Source: a virus. From it: DNA of 38,430 nucleotides. Both the position numbers and the translations under genes were made by a program. This document shows positions 1 to 7,550 of the stretch, piece after piece; position 1 is the stretch's first letter, and each line of letters starts with the position of its first letter. The stretch covers positions 1 through 38,430 of the IMG/VR virus record IMGVR_UViG_3300045997_000037; one strand, written 5' to 3'. Below the pieces are notes generated by a model. The model had not been told where the DNA came from and searched no databases. It saw only the letters and a program-made list of their open reading frames with translations.

Positions 1-475
1 CCTTCTCCACCTTGGGGAACGTGCCCTCGACCGTGGCCAGCGTGGTGGACTGCTCGTACTCGGCCGCCTCGTCGGCCACCGTGAACCGCGCAGGCCGCTT
101 GTCCAGCACCGTGATCGTCACGTCGTAGGCCCGCTTGTTGCGCCCGGTCCCCTGAGCGGGGAGCCCCCGCACCATGGAGCGCAGCGCCTTCGCCGTCACC
201 ATGAACGTGGCCGGGTCGCCCTCCACCTTGCACTGCGCCGACGCCCACGCCAGCCGGAACCTGTCGGTCGCGGCTGCCGTCAGCAGCGGGGTGTCCAGCC
301 GGTGCTCGCTGAACGTGCGGTGCTCGTAGTGCGGGATGTGCTCCGCACCCGGACCGGCGGTGAACTGGATGCACGCCAAGGCGGGCAGCCCCCACTTGTC
401 CTCGGCCGCAGCGTGCCCGGCGAACCGGACCAACTGCACGAGGTGCGTCATGGGCAGGGTGATCGTGGTAGCCAT
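1..475 (-). CDS. DNA polymerase III sliding-clamp-like protein (partial, C-terminus outside window)
   Basis: About 158 N-terminal residues are visible and the frame stays open to the left edge. The segment ATDRFRLAW near residue 68 matches the ATDxxRLA strand typical of bacterial beta clamps, and EGTFPKVEK at the end of the visible part resembles the (G)xFPxxxxL motif of a later clamp domain. A clamp tethers the replicative polymerase to DNA, so replication genes may continue to the left. The ATG at 475 lies two bases after the stop of the preceding gene, with no CCAAGGAAGG element, so it is probably translationally coupled. The assignment rests on two motifs seen by eye; another phage protein with a clamp-like fold is possible. 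Confidence 0.55.
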   Translation of the reverse strand, partial: MATTITLPMTHLVQLVRFAGHAAAEDKWGLPALACIQFTAGPGAEHIPHYEHRTFSEHRLDTPLLTAAATDRFRLAWASAQCKVEGDPATFMVTAKALRSMVRGLPAQGTGRNKRAYDVTITVLDKRPARFTVADEAAEYEQSTTLATVEGTFPKVEK

Positions 476-477
476 GG

Positions 478-1299
478 TCACTGCTCCTCAACCGAGAAGG
501 TGAACGCGTCCTTGTGCCCGTCGGCGAAGTCGTCACCGTCGTCGTCAAGGTCGGTGTCGGAGTAGTTCTCGTGGTCCCAGTCCGCGTCGCCCTCGCCGTC
601 GTAGTCGTAGTCGTAGTCCACCCGCTTGACGGTGGCGGACACGGAGAAGTTCTCCTTGACCTCGTCGCGCGCAGCGTCCTCGTCGTCGGCCTCAACTCCC
701 GACACGGTGAGCACCGTCTCGTAGTCCGAGTCGCGGATCACCTGCACCTTCCACTTGCGGGTGAGCAGGGGCAGGCCCAGTTCCTCAAGGAACGAGTTGC
801 ACCCGTCGATGCACAGGTCGTGCGTGACCTTCGCGGACTCCACCTCGCTGCGGACCCGCTCCTTGAAGTCCCGCAGGGCAGCCTCGGAACCGTTCAGCCG
901 GGACCGCAGGGTGGCCACGTCAGCGCCGAGCGCGGTCACCTCGCCACGCAGGTCGGAGATGGTGCCCGACCGAGCCTCCAACTCCACGGAGTACGCGGCG
1001 AGGGTGGCCTCCAGTTCGGCGACGCGCCCGATGGTGACCGCCGACTCTGGGGTGCAGTCGGGGCACGTCATGTCGCGGCCCGGCTCGTTGCCGCAGCGCC
1101 CACACAGGTCGCCGAACAGGAACCCGTGCTTGCGGGCCTCGTCAGGGTGCCCGTCGAACACGGGCGTGGCGTGCAGATCCTTGCCGATGGCGACGGAGAG
1201 AACCTCACCCGCCCCGTTCATCGACTGGCGCTGGATGACGTAGTCACCACCCTCCGGGTGCCGGACAGGCGTGCTCGTCTTGATGTCGTCGTTCTTCAT
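478..1299 (-). CDS. Coiled-coil protein with zinc-ribbon-like cysteines and acidic tail
   Basis: 273 residues, family not recognised. Two CxxC pairs near residues 66-82 (CGRC and CPDC) could bind zinc. A heptad-like helical stretch follows at about 90-150, and the last 50 residues are strongly acidic with an alternating DYDYDYDG run. The start is supported by a CCAAGGAAGG element 11 bases upstream of the ATG. The mix of possible metal site, coiled coil and acidic tail suggests a structural or protein-binding role, but nothing more specific can be said. Confidence 0.8.
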   Translation of the reverse strand: MKNDDIKTSTPVRHPEGGDYVIQRQSMNGAGEVLSVAIGKDLHATPVFDGHPDEARKHGFLFGDLCGRCGNEPGRDMTCPDCTPESAVTIGRVAELEATLAAYSVELEARSGTISDLRGEVTALGADVATLRSRLNGSEAALRDFKERVRSEVESAKVTHDLCIDGCNSFLEELGLPLLTRKWKVQVIRDSDYETVLTVSGVEADDEDAARDEVKENFSVSATVKRVDYDYDYDGEGDADWDHENYSDTDLDDDGDDFADGHKDAFTFSVEEQ

Positions 1300-1326
1300 G
1301 GTGCTGTGTCCCTTCCTTGGACGGTG

Positions 1327-1602
1327 TCACTGACTCCGGTCGGAGTCGATGGGGTGTACGCCCGGCGGGTCCGCCGGGTTGAGCGCGCCGTGTCGGCGCT
1401 GGTGCGACTGGCTGATGGGGTCGAAGCCCCACTTCACCAACAGGTCGTCCTTGATCTGCTGGAACCGCGTCGGGTTCTCCCCGGCGAGGATGACGTACGC
1501 GCGGTTGCGGGCACGGATCAGCATGGACTTGCGGAACTTCATGGCCTCGGCCTTGCGCGCCTTCTCGGCGGCGGCAAGTTCCTCCGGCGTGGGCTCGGTC
1601 AT
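1327..1602 (-). CDS. Small hypothetical protein, helical and charged
   Basis: 91 residues, unrecognised. The N-terminal half is a charged helix (EELAAAEKARKAEAMKFRK) followed by a basic stretch. The ATG shares its A with the stop of the upstream 55-residue gene (TGATG), and GGAGG lies just before it, so translation is coupled. The last codons before the stop run through a perfect GACTCC/GGAGTC palindrome (1332-1347), so the C-terminal residues DSDRS are dictated by that element. Confidence 0.7.
   Translation of the reverse strand: MTEPTPEELAAAEKARKAEAMKFRKSMLIRARNRAYVILAGENPTRFQQIKDDLLVKWGFDPISQSHQRRHGALNPADPPGVHPIDSDRSQ
1332..1347. repeat. GACTCC palindrome, exact 16-mer copy 1
   Basis: GACTCCGGTCGGAGTC with 7-base arms, overlapping the end of one gene and lying 10 bases upstream of the CCAAGGAAGG element of the next. 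The identical 16-mer recurs at 7551, 8544 and 9830. Confidence 0.9.
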
Positions 1603-1769
1603 CAGCGCTCCTCCTCCATGGCCCGGCCCACGCGGAACGTGGACTTGCCCTCCGGCTTGAACATGATGGTCACCGCGTCGTCGCTGACGTGGGCGACGTA
1701 CGTCCCCCGTGCCAGCCCCGTCGCCGTCTCGTCGGACTTCGTCGTGATCGTCAGGGTGTAGACGCGCAC
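1602..1769 (-). CDS. 55-residue hypothetical protein
   Basis: Reads VRVYTLTITT then KSDETATGLA, ending GRAMEEER, with G/C-rich third positions like its neighbours. It starts with GTG at 1769, five bases from the upstream stop, with GAGGG in the overlap region as ribosome binding site. Its TGA overlaps the next ATG by one base. The strand-like N-terminal half and tight packing between two coupled genes support a real product; function unknown. Confidence 0.65.
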   Translation of the reverse strand: MRVYTLTITTKSDETATGLARGTYVAHVSDDAVTIMFKPEGKSTFRVGRAMEEER

Positions 1770-1772
1770 GGG

Positions 1773-2207
1773 TCAGCCCTCGATCGGGACGACGACGGTC
1801 CCCGCCACGGTCATCGGCGACATGAGCGTGCGCTCCATCATGTCGAGCACGGACTGCTTCGCGGCGAGGTTCTTGCGGACCTCCTCGATGGCACGCTCCT
1901 GCTTCTCGATGGCCTGCTGCATGGCGAGGCTGAACTCCTCCGGCTGCGCCGGGTAGATCGCCACCTCGGCGTCGCCTTGGAACGTGCGCAGCGTGGGCTC
2001 CATGCTGCCCGAGTACGCCGGGGGGATGAACTCGATGGCCACGAGCGCGGCGCTCTCCCCGTTGTGCATGATGTCGGTGACGACGCCGAACACGAGCCGG
2101 GGCTCCCCGAAGGACGGGGTGTCGAGCCGCTTGTAGACGGCACCGACGGTGACCTCGTTGATCTGGATGACCTCGGCCGACGGCCGGATCACGGTGCTGA
2201 TCTTCAT
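1773..2207 (-). CDS. Hypothetical protein with C-terminal coiled coil
   Basis: 144 residues, unrecognised. The first two thirds look like a compact beta-rich domain (MKISTVIRPSAEVIQINEV onward); residues about 95-130 form a charged helix typical of coiled coils (IEKQERAIEEVRKNLAAKQ). The ATG at 2207 follows GAAGGGAACACC, a degenerate copy of the conserved leader element. A longer reading from 2261 is possible but would run through the palindrome-like repeat at 2254-2269 and lacks a ribosome site. Confidence 0.75.
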   Translation of the reverse strand: MKISTVIRPSAEVIQINEVTVGAVYKRLDTPSFGEPRLVFGVVTDIMHNGESAALVAIEFIPPAYSGSMEPTLRTFQGDAEVAIYPAQPEEFSLAMQQAIEKQERAIEEVRKNLAAKQSVLDMMERTLMSPMTVAGTVVVPIEG

Positions 2208-2253
2208 GGTGTTCCCTTCGTTGGTGTGGGCTGAGTTGCCCGCCGAAGCCACC

Positions 2254-2269
2254 GGCTCCATGTGGAGTC
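2254..2269. repeat. GACTCC palindrome, one mismatch
   Basis: GGCTCCATGTGGAGTC lies between the HNH gene and the next gene downstream on the minus strand, the position the perfect copies occupy in other gaps. Confidence 0.6.
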
Positions 2270-2286
2270 GGTGACCTCGACGTGCC

Positions 2287-2757
2287 CTACAGCGAGGACT
2301 TCCTGACCGCGTACCTCTTGGTAGCGGCCAGCCCGCACGCCCTGCACATGCGCCCGCCAGTGGGGCGGACGTATGTGTTGGCCTCGGTGAACTCGTGGCC
2401 GTTGACGCAATGCGTACGGGCTGCGTTCACTGCCGTGACGGCGTTGGAACGAAGCGTGTTCTCCCTCGGTGTGGCTGGGAGCATGTGGGAGGGGCGCACG
2501 CACCTACGGTGCGGGCACTCTGACGCCAGCGTGCAGCGCCTAGGGTCGTGGCAAAGGTGGTCGAGTTGCATCCCCTCTGGGACTGGCCCGACGAACGCCT
2601 CGTAGACGATCTTGTGGACCACCGGCCAGCGGCCGTCCACCTTGATCTGCCCGTACCCGCTGCGGTTCGGTGACCCGTTCCACAGCCAGCACCCCTTCTC
2701 CGTCACAGTCGTCCGCGACAGAACCACCTCCACTGGAGTCGCGCTCCTCTTGGGCAT
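2287..2757 (-). CDS. HNH homing-type endonuclease
   Basis: 156 residues. CWLWNGSPNRSGYGQIKVDG followed by LDHLC (residues 65-69), a cysteine pair and CVRPSHM (86-92) matches the HNH family of phage endonucleases, metal-dependent DNA-cutting enzymes. The usual asparagine of CxNPxHL is arginine here, so activity is uncertain. A second CVNGHEF...CRAC zinc motif follows at the C-terminus. The ATG at 2757 has GGAGGAG six bases upstream and lies eight bases after the upstream stop. Third codon positions are less G/C-biased than in neighbouring genes, which fits a recently acquired selfish element. Confidence 0.85.
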   Translation of the reverse strand: MPKRSATPVEVVLSRTTVTEKGCWLWNGSPNRSGYGQIKVDGRWPVVHKIVYEAFVGPVPEGMQLDHLCHDPRRCTLASECPHRRCVRPSHMLPATPRENTLRSNAVTAVNAARTHCVNGHEFTEANTYVRPTGGRMCRACGLAATKRYAVRKSSL

Positions 2758-2765
2758 GGCTCCTC

Positions 2766-3905
2766 CTATCCGAGCGAGGCAGCGATGTTGAGCACCTGCT
2801 CGGCCTTCTCCTCGATCTCGATTGCGCGGTCGGGTGACTGCACAGTCTGAGCATACGACGTCGAAGCCTGCATGAAGCCACCGGCCGTGGCCTGACCGCC
2901 GGAGATGAAGTGGCTCAGGATGCCCTGCGCCTCGTGCTCGGAGAACCCGGCCCGGCGGGCGATGACCTTGATCGCCTTGGCGGGGTCGGCCACCTTGACC
3001 TCGGCCTTCTCCTCCAGTGACGTGACCCACTCGGTCAGGTACTCCGTGGAGCAGAACGCCTGCACCGTGTCGCGGACCTGAGCGGTGACCAGACGCAGCG
3101 ACTTCTCCTGCGTGTCGTCAGCCCAGCGGACCACGCCCTCGTCCAGCCGCCCACCGAGGTGGACCGCACGGAACAGGTCCACGTTGCGGGTCATGCCGTT
3201 CTTGCACACCTCGACCACGGCGCGCGGGGCCAGCGACAGCGACCCGTTGCCCGTCTCGGAGTTGGAGAACGAGAACCCGGCGTGGATGAACGGCAGGCTG
3301 GCCGCGTCCTGCCCGGTGAACGGGGAGCGGTAGCCCTTGAGCAGGGCCTCGGCGGCGACCCGGACGGCCGGTGCCTGCACCGTCATGCGCAGCCTGCGCT
3401 CGGTGATGTCGAACCCGCCGACGGTGAACTCGATCCCGGCCTGACGCAGCCCGTCGAGGATGGCCAGCACCGTGTCGAGGTTGTCCATCATCTTGAACTT
3501 GTCCGACGACATGGACCGGAAGATTCCCGGCTCGGTCAACTCGGTCTGCGCGAACGTGCGGACCAGCACCTTGCGGCTGGGCTCACGGCGCAGCCAGTGG
3601 TTGACGTTCTCGTCCCACAGGGTGATGTTGCCGGGCTCCCGAAGGCGCCGCATGTACGGCGTGGGGACACCGAGTCGGGCGGCGATGGACTCGTCGCCGA
3701 CGGCGGTGGGCAGGTAGTACCCGTTGGGGTCGGTGACTCCGTCGGAGTGGATGACGGGCTCGACGTTGGACAGCGTGATCTGCCCGTTGCTGGCGGCGAG
3801 CGCGCTGAACGGGACGACGGCGTCCACCTTGACGGCGGCCTGCTCGGTGAGCATGGCCATGGCGTCTTGCAGTGAGGCGTTGCGGGCCTCGGTCTTGACT
3901 GGCAT
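2766..3905 (-). CDS. Conserved phage protein, possibly DUF932-like
   Basis: 379 residues, first gene of the unit read from promoter P1. The segment from about residue 210 (FSNSETGNGSLSLAPR, then VCKNGMTRNVDLFRAVHLGG) resembles large phage/plasmid proteins of the DUF932 type, whose biochemical role is unknown; they usually lie with early genes. The C-terminal third is helical with a short repeat-like acidic end. ATG at 3905 is preceded by CCAAGGAGGGATCAGCA. An upstream reading to 3962 would start inside the promoter and is rejected. The family name is tentative, the gene itself secure. Confidence 0.75.
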   Translation of the reverse strand: MPVKTEARNASLQDAMAMLTEQAAVKVDAVVPFSALAASNGQITLSNVEPVIHSDGVTDPNGYYLPTAVGDESIAARLGVPTPYMRRLREPGNITLWDENVNHWLRREPSRKVLVRTFAQTELTEPGIFRSMSSDKFKMMDNLDTVLAILDGLRQAGIEFTVGGFDITERRLRMTVQAPAVRVAAEALLKGYRSPFTGQDAASLPFIHAGFSFSNSETGNGSLSLAPRAVVEVCKNGMTRNVDLFRAVHLGGRLDEGVVRWADDTQEKSLRLVTAQVRDTVQAFCSTEYLTEWVTSLEEKAEVKVADPAKAIKVIARRAGFSEHEAQGILSHFISGGQATAGGFMQASTSYAQTVQSPDRAIEIEEKAEQVLNIAASLG

Positions 3906-3930
3906 TGCTGATCCCTCCTTGGATCGTCGG

Positions 3931-3957
3931 CCGGGTCGGGGGCGGTCCCCAACCCGG
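3931..3957 (-). other. Hairpin at predicted 5' end of the P1 transcript
   Basis: CCGGGT and ACCCGG flank an inner GGGG/CCCC stem. On the minus strand the hairpin starts at the predicted transcription start (about 3957), so the mRNA would begin with it. It could protect the 5' end or modulate translation of the gene starting at 3905. Confidence 0.4.
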
Positions 3958-3964
3958 TACAACT

Positions 3965-3993
3965 ATGGTAGCACAACCTAGATGGGGAGTCAA
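3965..3993 (-). promoter_or_regulatory. Promoter P1, leftward sigma-70-type
   Basis: On the minus strand TTGACT and TACCAT are separated by exactly 17 bases, with TGC just before the -10 box (extended -10). The surrounding 37 bases (3962-3998) recur at 8765-8801 with two changes. The -35 box reads on as TTGACTCC and so contains the half-site of the dispersed palindrome. A matching half-site in inverted order lies upstream: GGGGAGTC (3984-3991) and GACTCCCC (4004-4011). Confidence 0.8.
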
Positions 3994-4024
3994 GAATGGC
4001 CCTGACTCCCCACCCGGGCACCGA

Positions 4025-5182
4025 CTAGCGGTTGCCCTTCGCGCGGTTGTGCGGCTTGCAGAGCATCTGGCAGTTCTCCGGGCTGCTCTGGCCCCCGTTC
4101 GACCACGCCGTGACGTGATCGGCTTCCATCTCCTCCTCGCGGTAGACCTTCACGGCCTGCGACTTGTTGCTGGAACCCGCACACACCGGGCAGTTCGACA
4201 TGCCACCGCCCCGCGAGTCGCTGGTCTGTGCTGCGTACGTCGTGGCCTTGACCTTCGCGTCGAACACCCGGACGTTGAGCAGGCGAGTCTCCTGCTCCCC
4301 GCCGAGGACGTACTCCCAGATGCCCTTCTTGTCGGTCACCTCCGGGTCCGCCATGAGCGCAGCGATCCGCGCGTCCACGTCGGCCGGGGCGGGGGCGGCG
4401 CCGTAACTCCGGTGGAGCCGACCCCAGTTCACACCCTGCATGGGCTTGTACCGCTCGAAGAACGTGGCCGTGACCCAGCCCAGCACCTCGTTGAAGGCCT
4501 CGACCAACTCACGGGCGTCCTCGTCGGCCCGGTGCTTGGCCATGTACTCCCCGACCTGACCGTCGCTGGCCCAGTCCAGAGCCGTGGCGAGGTAGTCCTG
4601 CCGGTTCGCCGACCCCGACATGTAGTGCTTCCACTTCGTGATCGCGCTGTTGCTCGACCGGGAGAAGGTGGCCTTGGCAGCGGTGACGAACGGCCCGGAG
4701 TAGATCGCGTTCAGCAACTCCTGCTGGTTCAGCGGAACCCCGGCGATGTTCACCGTCTGGAACCACGCCTTGATCTCCTCCTCCGTGCCCTCGCAGTGGT
4801 ACGCGAGCACCTCGTAGTCGAGGAGCCGACGCTTCTGCGCGGGCGTCAGGCTGGTGATGACCTGCTTGGACCCGTCGATGTCGGCCGTCATCAGCCCGTT
4901 GACGAAGCGCCCGATCGACGTGATCCGCTGCTGCCCGTCGAGCACCTCCATCTCACCGCCCGGCAGGACGTTGAAGTACATCAGCCCCAGCGGGTACCCA
5001 GCCAGAATGGACTGGATCACGGCCACGTCGCGCTTGCCGTCGGCGTAGATGTAGTTCCGCTGGTACTCGGGCTGGATCGTGAGCGTCCCGTCCAGTCCAT
5101 AGAGGCCCTTGTCCTCGGCCTCGCTGTAGGTGAACCCCTTGACGAGGTCCCTGACCTTGTAGGTCTTGAGTGTCGTGCGCAT
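4025..5182 (-). CDS. DUF262 (GmrSD-like) protein with C-terminal HNH nuclease domain
   Basis: 385 residues. The N-terminal half has the DUF262 signature: IQPEYQRNYIY (36-46), VIQSILAGYPLG (55-66) and EVLDGQQRITSI (79-90), the DGQQR motif found in GmrSD-type restriction enzymes, where this domain is linked to nucleotide-dependent control. The C-terminus is an HNH nuclease: C331/C334, D355-H356, N370, C375 and H378. Known relatives usually carry DUF1524 instead of classical HNH. The gene directly follows an EcoRI-family methyltransferase on the same transcript, suggesting a restriction or exclusion function. ATG at 5182 is supported by CCAAGGAAGG six bases upstream. Confidence 0.85.
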   Translation of the reverse strand: MRTTLKTYKVRDLVKGFTYSEAEDKGLYGLDGTLTIQPEYQRNYIYADGKRDVAVIQSILAGYPLGLMYFNVLPGGEMEVLDGQQRITSIGRFVNGLMTADIDGSKQVITSLTPAQKRRLLDYEVLAYHCEGTEEEIKAWFQTVNIAGVPLNQQELLNAIYSGPFVTAAKATFSRSSNSAITKWKHYMSGSANRQDYLATALDWASDGQVGEYMAKHRADEDARELVEAFNEVLGWVTATFFERYKPMQGVNWGRLHRSYGAAPAPADVDARIAALMADPEVTDKKGIWEYVLGGEQETRLLNVRVFDAKVKATTYAAQTSDSRGGGMSNCPVCAGSSNKSQAVKVYREEEMEADHVTAWSNGGQSSPENCQMLCKPHNRAKGNR

Positions 5183-5207
5183 GGTGATCCTTCCTTGGAT
5201 CGGTTGC

Positions 5208-5223
5208 GACTCCGTGCGGAGTC
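5208..5223. repeat. GACTCC palindrome, perfect 7-base arms
   Basis: GACTCCGTGCGGAGTC in the 104-base gap between the methyltransferase stop and the DUF262-HNH start, eight bases upstream of the CCAAGGAAGG element. Confidence 0.85.
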
Positions 5224-5246
5224 GGTGAGCCGGATGGCCCCCGGTC

Positions 5247-5270
5247 GGGCAGGGACGAGTGCCCCTGCCC
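5247..5270 (-). other. Hairpin after the methyltransferase gene
   Basis: GGGCAGGG and CCCTGCCC form an 8-base stem with an 8-base loop 17 bases downstream of the methyltransferase stop. There is no T-run, so it may attenuate rather than terminate, or stabilise the mRNA end. Confidence 0.4.
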
Positions 5271-5286
5271 CCCGAGCGCGGCCGGA

Positions 5287-6300
5287 TCAGGCGGCGCGCT
5301 TGATCAGGATGCGGGCGTACAGGCACCGGCCGTCGAGGTACCCACGGTGGTACTTCCCGTGCCCCTCGATGCGCAGGTGCGCGACCGGGGAGTCGGCCGC
5401 CGCGTCGGTCAGCCCGATGATCTGGAACTGGTCCGGGCAGTGCTTGTCGAGGAACGTGATCGGCACGCCCATCACCCCGTCGTAGTCGGCCGGGATGGAC
5501 TTCACCGTCGGCACCTCGATCGCGGCGTAGTTGTCGTACCGCTGGTACGCCTGCTTGCCCTCCAACTTGGGGTTGAAGCGGACGTTGTCGTCCATGGTCA
5601 TCAACTGGAGCGGCTCGTGGCGCTTGCCGTGGTCGAGGTTCGTGAACCAGCGCACACCCTTGACCCGGATGTACCTGTTCCCCTCGTCATCGATGCGCCA
5701 GCCCGCCGCCTCCAGCGGGTAGTCCTCGGGCACCCGGAACTCCCGGTCCCCGCTGTGGATCGACGGCCCGAGCCACAACTTCCCCTCGGTGACCAGCGGG
5801 AACACGTCAGGTGAGGTCACCACGTTCACGTTCCCGAGGATCAGGAAGTCCTTGCCCGCGTCCATGATCCACGGCAGGAACTCGCGGAACAGGCTGAACG
5901 GTGGATTGGTCACGACGATGTCGGCCTCGTCGCGCAGCGCCCGCACCTCCGGGGAGCGGAAGTCGCCGTTGCCGGTGAGGTACTCCCACCGCAGGTCGTC
6001 CATGCCGGTCGCGCCGTCTCCATTGGAGTCGCCGTCCAGCCGGAACACCTTGCCCGGGGAGTTGTCGCCCGAGAACGAGGTGCTGATGATCTGCTTGATC
6101 CCGAACGCGCCGAAGTTCAGCGCGAAGAACTTGGTGAAGTTGCTCCACTCCGGGTCGTCGCATGGCAGCAGGATCGTCTTGCCACGGAACACGTCCGGGT
6201 TGAAGGCGACGTACTCCATGACCTCTTGCTCAATGACGGTCCAGTCCGTGTAGAACTCGTCCGCCTTCTTCACTCGTGCTGTGGTCAGCATGTCGTTCAT
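5287..6300 (-). CDS. EcoRI-family adenine-specific DNA methyltransferase
   Basis: 337 residues. The start MNDMLTTARVKKADEFYTDW, LLPCDDPEWSNFTKFFALNF (44-63) and TNPPFSLFREF (131-141, catalytic NPPF) are hallmarks of the M.EcoRI family, which transfers methyl from S-adenosylmethionine to adenine N6 in DNA. Length fits the family. The phage may use it to protect its genome or to protect against the DUF262-HNH protein encoded next. ATG at 6300 follows CCAAGGAAGAAGGG; an in-frame GTG at about 6367 would add 22 residues but lies in sequence with poor codon bias. Target site cannot be predicted; GAATTC is only the family precedent. Confidence 0.9.
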   Translation of the reverse strand: MNDMLTTARVKKADEFYTDWTVIEQEVMEYVAFNPDVFRGKTILLPCDDPEWSNFTKFFALNFGAFGIKQIISTSFSGDNSPGKVFRLDGDSNGDGATGMDDLRWEYLTGNGDFRSPEVRALRDEADIVVTNPPFSLFREFLPWIMDAGKDFLILGNVNVVTSPDVFPLVTEGKLWLGPSIHSGDREFRVPEDYPLEAAGWRIDDEGNRYIRVKGVRWFTNLDHGKRHEPLQLMTMDDNVRFNPKLEGKQAYQRYDNYAAIEVPTVKSIPADYDGVMGVPITFLDKHCPDQFQIIGLTDAAADSPVAHLRIEGHGKYHRGYLDGRCLYARILIKRAA

Positions 6301-6369
6301 GCTCGTGGTTCCCTTCTTCCTTGGCTTGGCCTCTGGATTCCAGAGGATCAGTTGTTCTTCCTTCACGAT

Positions 6370-6384
6370 GACTCCCTCGGAGTC
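6370..6384. repeat. GACTCC palindrome, perfect
   Basis: GACTCCCTCGGAGTC in the 154-base leader upstream of the methyltransferase. A second unrelated inverted repeat, GTCCGACGGTCGGAC, follows at 6391-6405. Confidence 0.85.
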
Positions 6385-6410
6385 GTCCTTGTCCGACGGT
6401 CGGACATGAA

Positions 6411-6440
6411 GCACCGGGGACAGGGGGTTGCCCCCGGTGC
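6411..6440 (-). other. Intergenic hairpin
   Basis: GCACCGGGG pairs with CCCCGGTGC (9-base stem, 12-base loop) 15 bases downstream of the stop of the gene ending at 6455. No T-tract. It occupies the same relative place as the hairpins at 5247 and 10316. Confidence 0.4.
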
Positions 6441-6454
6441 GACACGGGCTACCG

Positions 6455-6727
6455 TCAGGCGTCAGCCTCCACGAGGCTGAACGGGGCACCGTTGCGCATC
6501 CGCAACCAGTGGATGCTGGTGCGCTCCACCGTGCCCGGCGGGTAGGTCGGATTCTTCCTCGACGTGACCACGAACTCCACGGTCAGCGCCTTGTCCCCCC
6601 GGTAGCGGGGCTCGCAGAACACCCGCGTCACCCGCACCTTGAGGGTGCAGAACAGGGCGTCATACAGGGCTGGCACCCCGGCCTTGAGGATCGGCTCCGG
6701 TGCGGTGGGCACCTTCGTCTCGGCCAT
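6455..6727 (-). CDS. Small hypothetical protein
   Basis: 90 residues, unrecognised, probably a small beta-rich domain (ALFCTLKVRVTRVF, then ALTVEFVVTS). Its ATG overlaps the upstream stop by one base (TGATG), which sets the start and implies coupled translation. Last gene of a three-gene coupled block from 7523 to 6455. Confidence 0.7.
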   Translation of the reverse strand: MAETKVPTAPEPILKAGVPALYDALFCTLKVRVTRVFCEPRYRGDKALTVEFVVTSRKNPTYPPGTVERTSIHWLRMRNGAPFSLVEADA

Positions 6728-7161
6728 CACGCCACCACGAACGGGTCGAGGTGCGACGGGATGCCCTTGACCAGCGCCGTCTCGGCGGCCCGGTCCCACT
6801 GGTACCAGTTGGATTCCAGCCGGGCACCGAACGTGCGGATGCTGTCGGCAAGGTCCACCGGCTCCTCGCGCAGCGGGATGCGGTTGAGCCCCAGCGGAAT
6901 GGTGAACCGCTGGAACCCACCCATCACCCACACCTCGATGCAGTTGGAGTCGGTGAGCCAGTTGCCCACGCCCTCGTTGCACACGGTGCCGACATCGACC
7001 ATCTGGTCCTTGTCGTTCCAGCCCACGACGAGCACCTGCTCCTCGACCTTGAGCCGGTCGTCCAGCGGGTCGCCGTAGAGGGCCTCGTACACGGCGGCCA
7101 GCATGGGGCGGACCGCCTCGGTGTCCAGTGCCCGGACCAGCCGACGCTTGCGGGCGCTCAT
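6727..7161 (-). CDS. Hypothetical protein
   Basis: 144 residues, unrecognised. Basic N-terminus (MSARKRRLVRAL), then mixed alpha/beta sequence without a clear motif. The start overlaps the upstream stop by four bases (ATGA), and its own stop overlaps the next start. Confidence 0.75.
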   Translation of the reverse strand: MSARKRRLVRALDTEAVRPMLAAVYEALYGDPLDDRLKVEEQVLVVGWNDKDQMVDVGTVCNEGVGNWLTDSNCIEVWVMGGFQRFTIPLGLNRIPLREEPVDLADSIRTFGARLESNWYQWDRAAETALVKGIPSHLDPFVVA

Positions 7162-7523
7162 CGGACGACCTCGATGCTGTCCTTGAGCATGTCGGGGTCC
7201 ACGTCCACCACGTCCCAGCCGATGCCGTGGGCAGGCGGGGCCTCGCGGTAGCGGTTGGCCAGCGAGGTCAGCGCCGTGGCCTCGTTGCCACCGAGCACCT
7301 TGACGGTGCGGATGCGGGTCGCCAACTCGACGTACTCGATGACGCGGTCGGCCACGACGAGGCGCTCCATGGAGTCGGCCACCGCCAGCAACTCGGCGGC
7401 CAGCGGCGGGTAGTCGTCGGTGATGCGGGCTGCGACGGCGCGCAGTGCATCGACCTCGTGCTGGTGAACGACGACGGCGTCGGCCGGGGTCGTGGTGGAC
7501 AGGGTGTACTCGGGTGTTCGCAT
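7158..7523 (-). CDS. Hypothetical helical protein
   Basis: 121 residues, mostly amphipathic helices between residues 20 and 90, no recognised family. It leads the coupled block: ATG at 7523 has CCAAGGAAGG eight bases upstream and a perfect palindrome (7551-7566) before that. Confidence 0.75.
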   Translation of the reverse strand: MRTPEYTLSTTTPADAVVVHQHEVDALRAVAARITDDYPPLAAELLAVADSMERLVVADRVIEYVELATRIRTVKVLGGNEATALTSLANRYREAPPAHGIGWDVVDVDPDMLKDSIEVVR

Positions 7524-7530
7524 TGCAGTG

Positions 7531-7542
7531 TCCTTCCTTGGA
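7531..7542 (-). promoter_or_regulatory. Start-associated CCAAGGAAGG element (representative of 12 copies)
   Basis: On the minus strand TCCAAGGAAGGA lies a fixed short distance (mostly 6-8 bases) before the start. Copies precede the genes starting at 1299, 3905, 5182, 6300, 7523, 7980, 8519, 8716, 9800, 10287, 10591 and 11455, with a degenerate one at 2207. GGAAGG can pair with 16S rRNA, but the conserved CCAA before it cannot, so the element is more than a ribosome site. Genes whose start overlaps or abuts an upstream stop lack it. Confidence 0.75.
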
Positions 7543-7550
7543 CGGGTTGG

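Noticed and set aside
960-995. AACTCCACGGAGTA and similar weak matches (also at 2726, 4405, 7363, 8072 and 9610)
   Set aside because: Two or more mismatches to GACTCC/GGAGTC; not counted in the palindrome family although some may be decayed copies.
514-1761. Long plus-strand open frames across the left arm (also near 3159-3875, 3905-5485 and 9399-10160)
   Set aside because: They are antisense to well-supported minus-strand genes, have low-complexity Val/Leu/Arg composition and lack ribosome sites; they arise from high GC content.
6391-6405. GTCCGACGGTCGGAC as a member of the palindrome family
   Set aside because: Arms differ from GACTCC; treated as a separate single inverted repeat.
5287-6489. 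Longer methyltransferase starting upstream, at 6489 or a GTG near 6367
   Set aside because: The extension runs through a palindrome, a second inverted repeat and a hairpin, and its codon bias is poor; the ATG at 6300 has a leader element and matches the usual family start.
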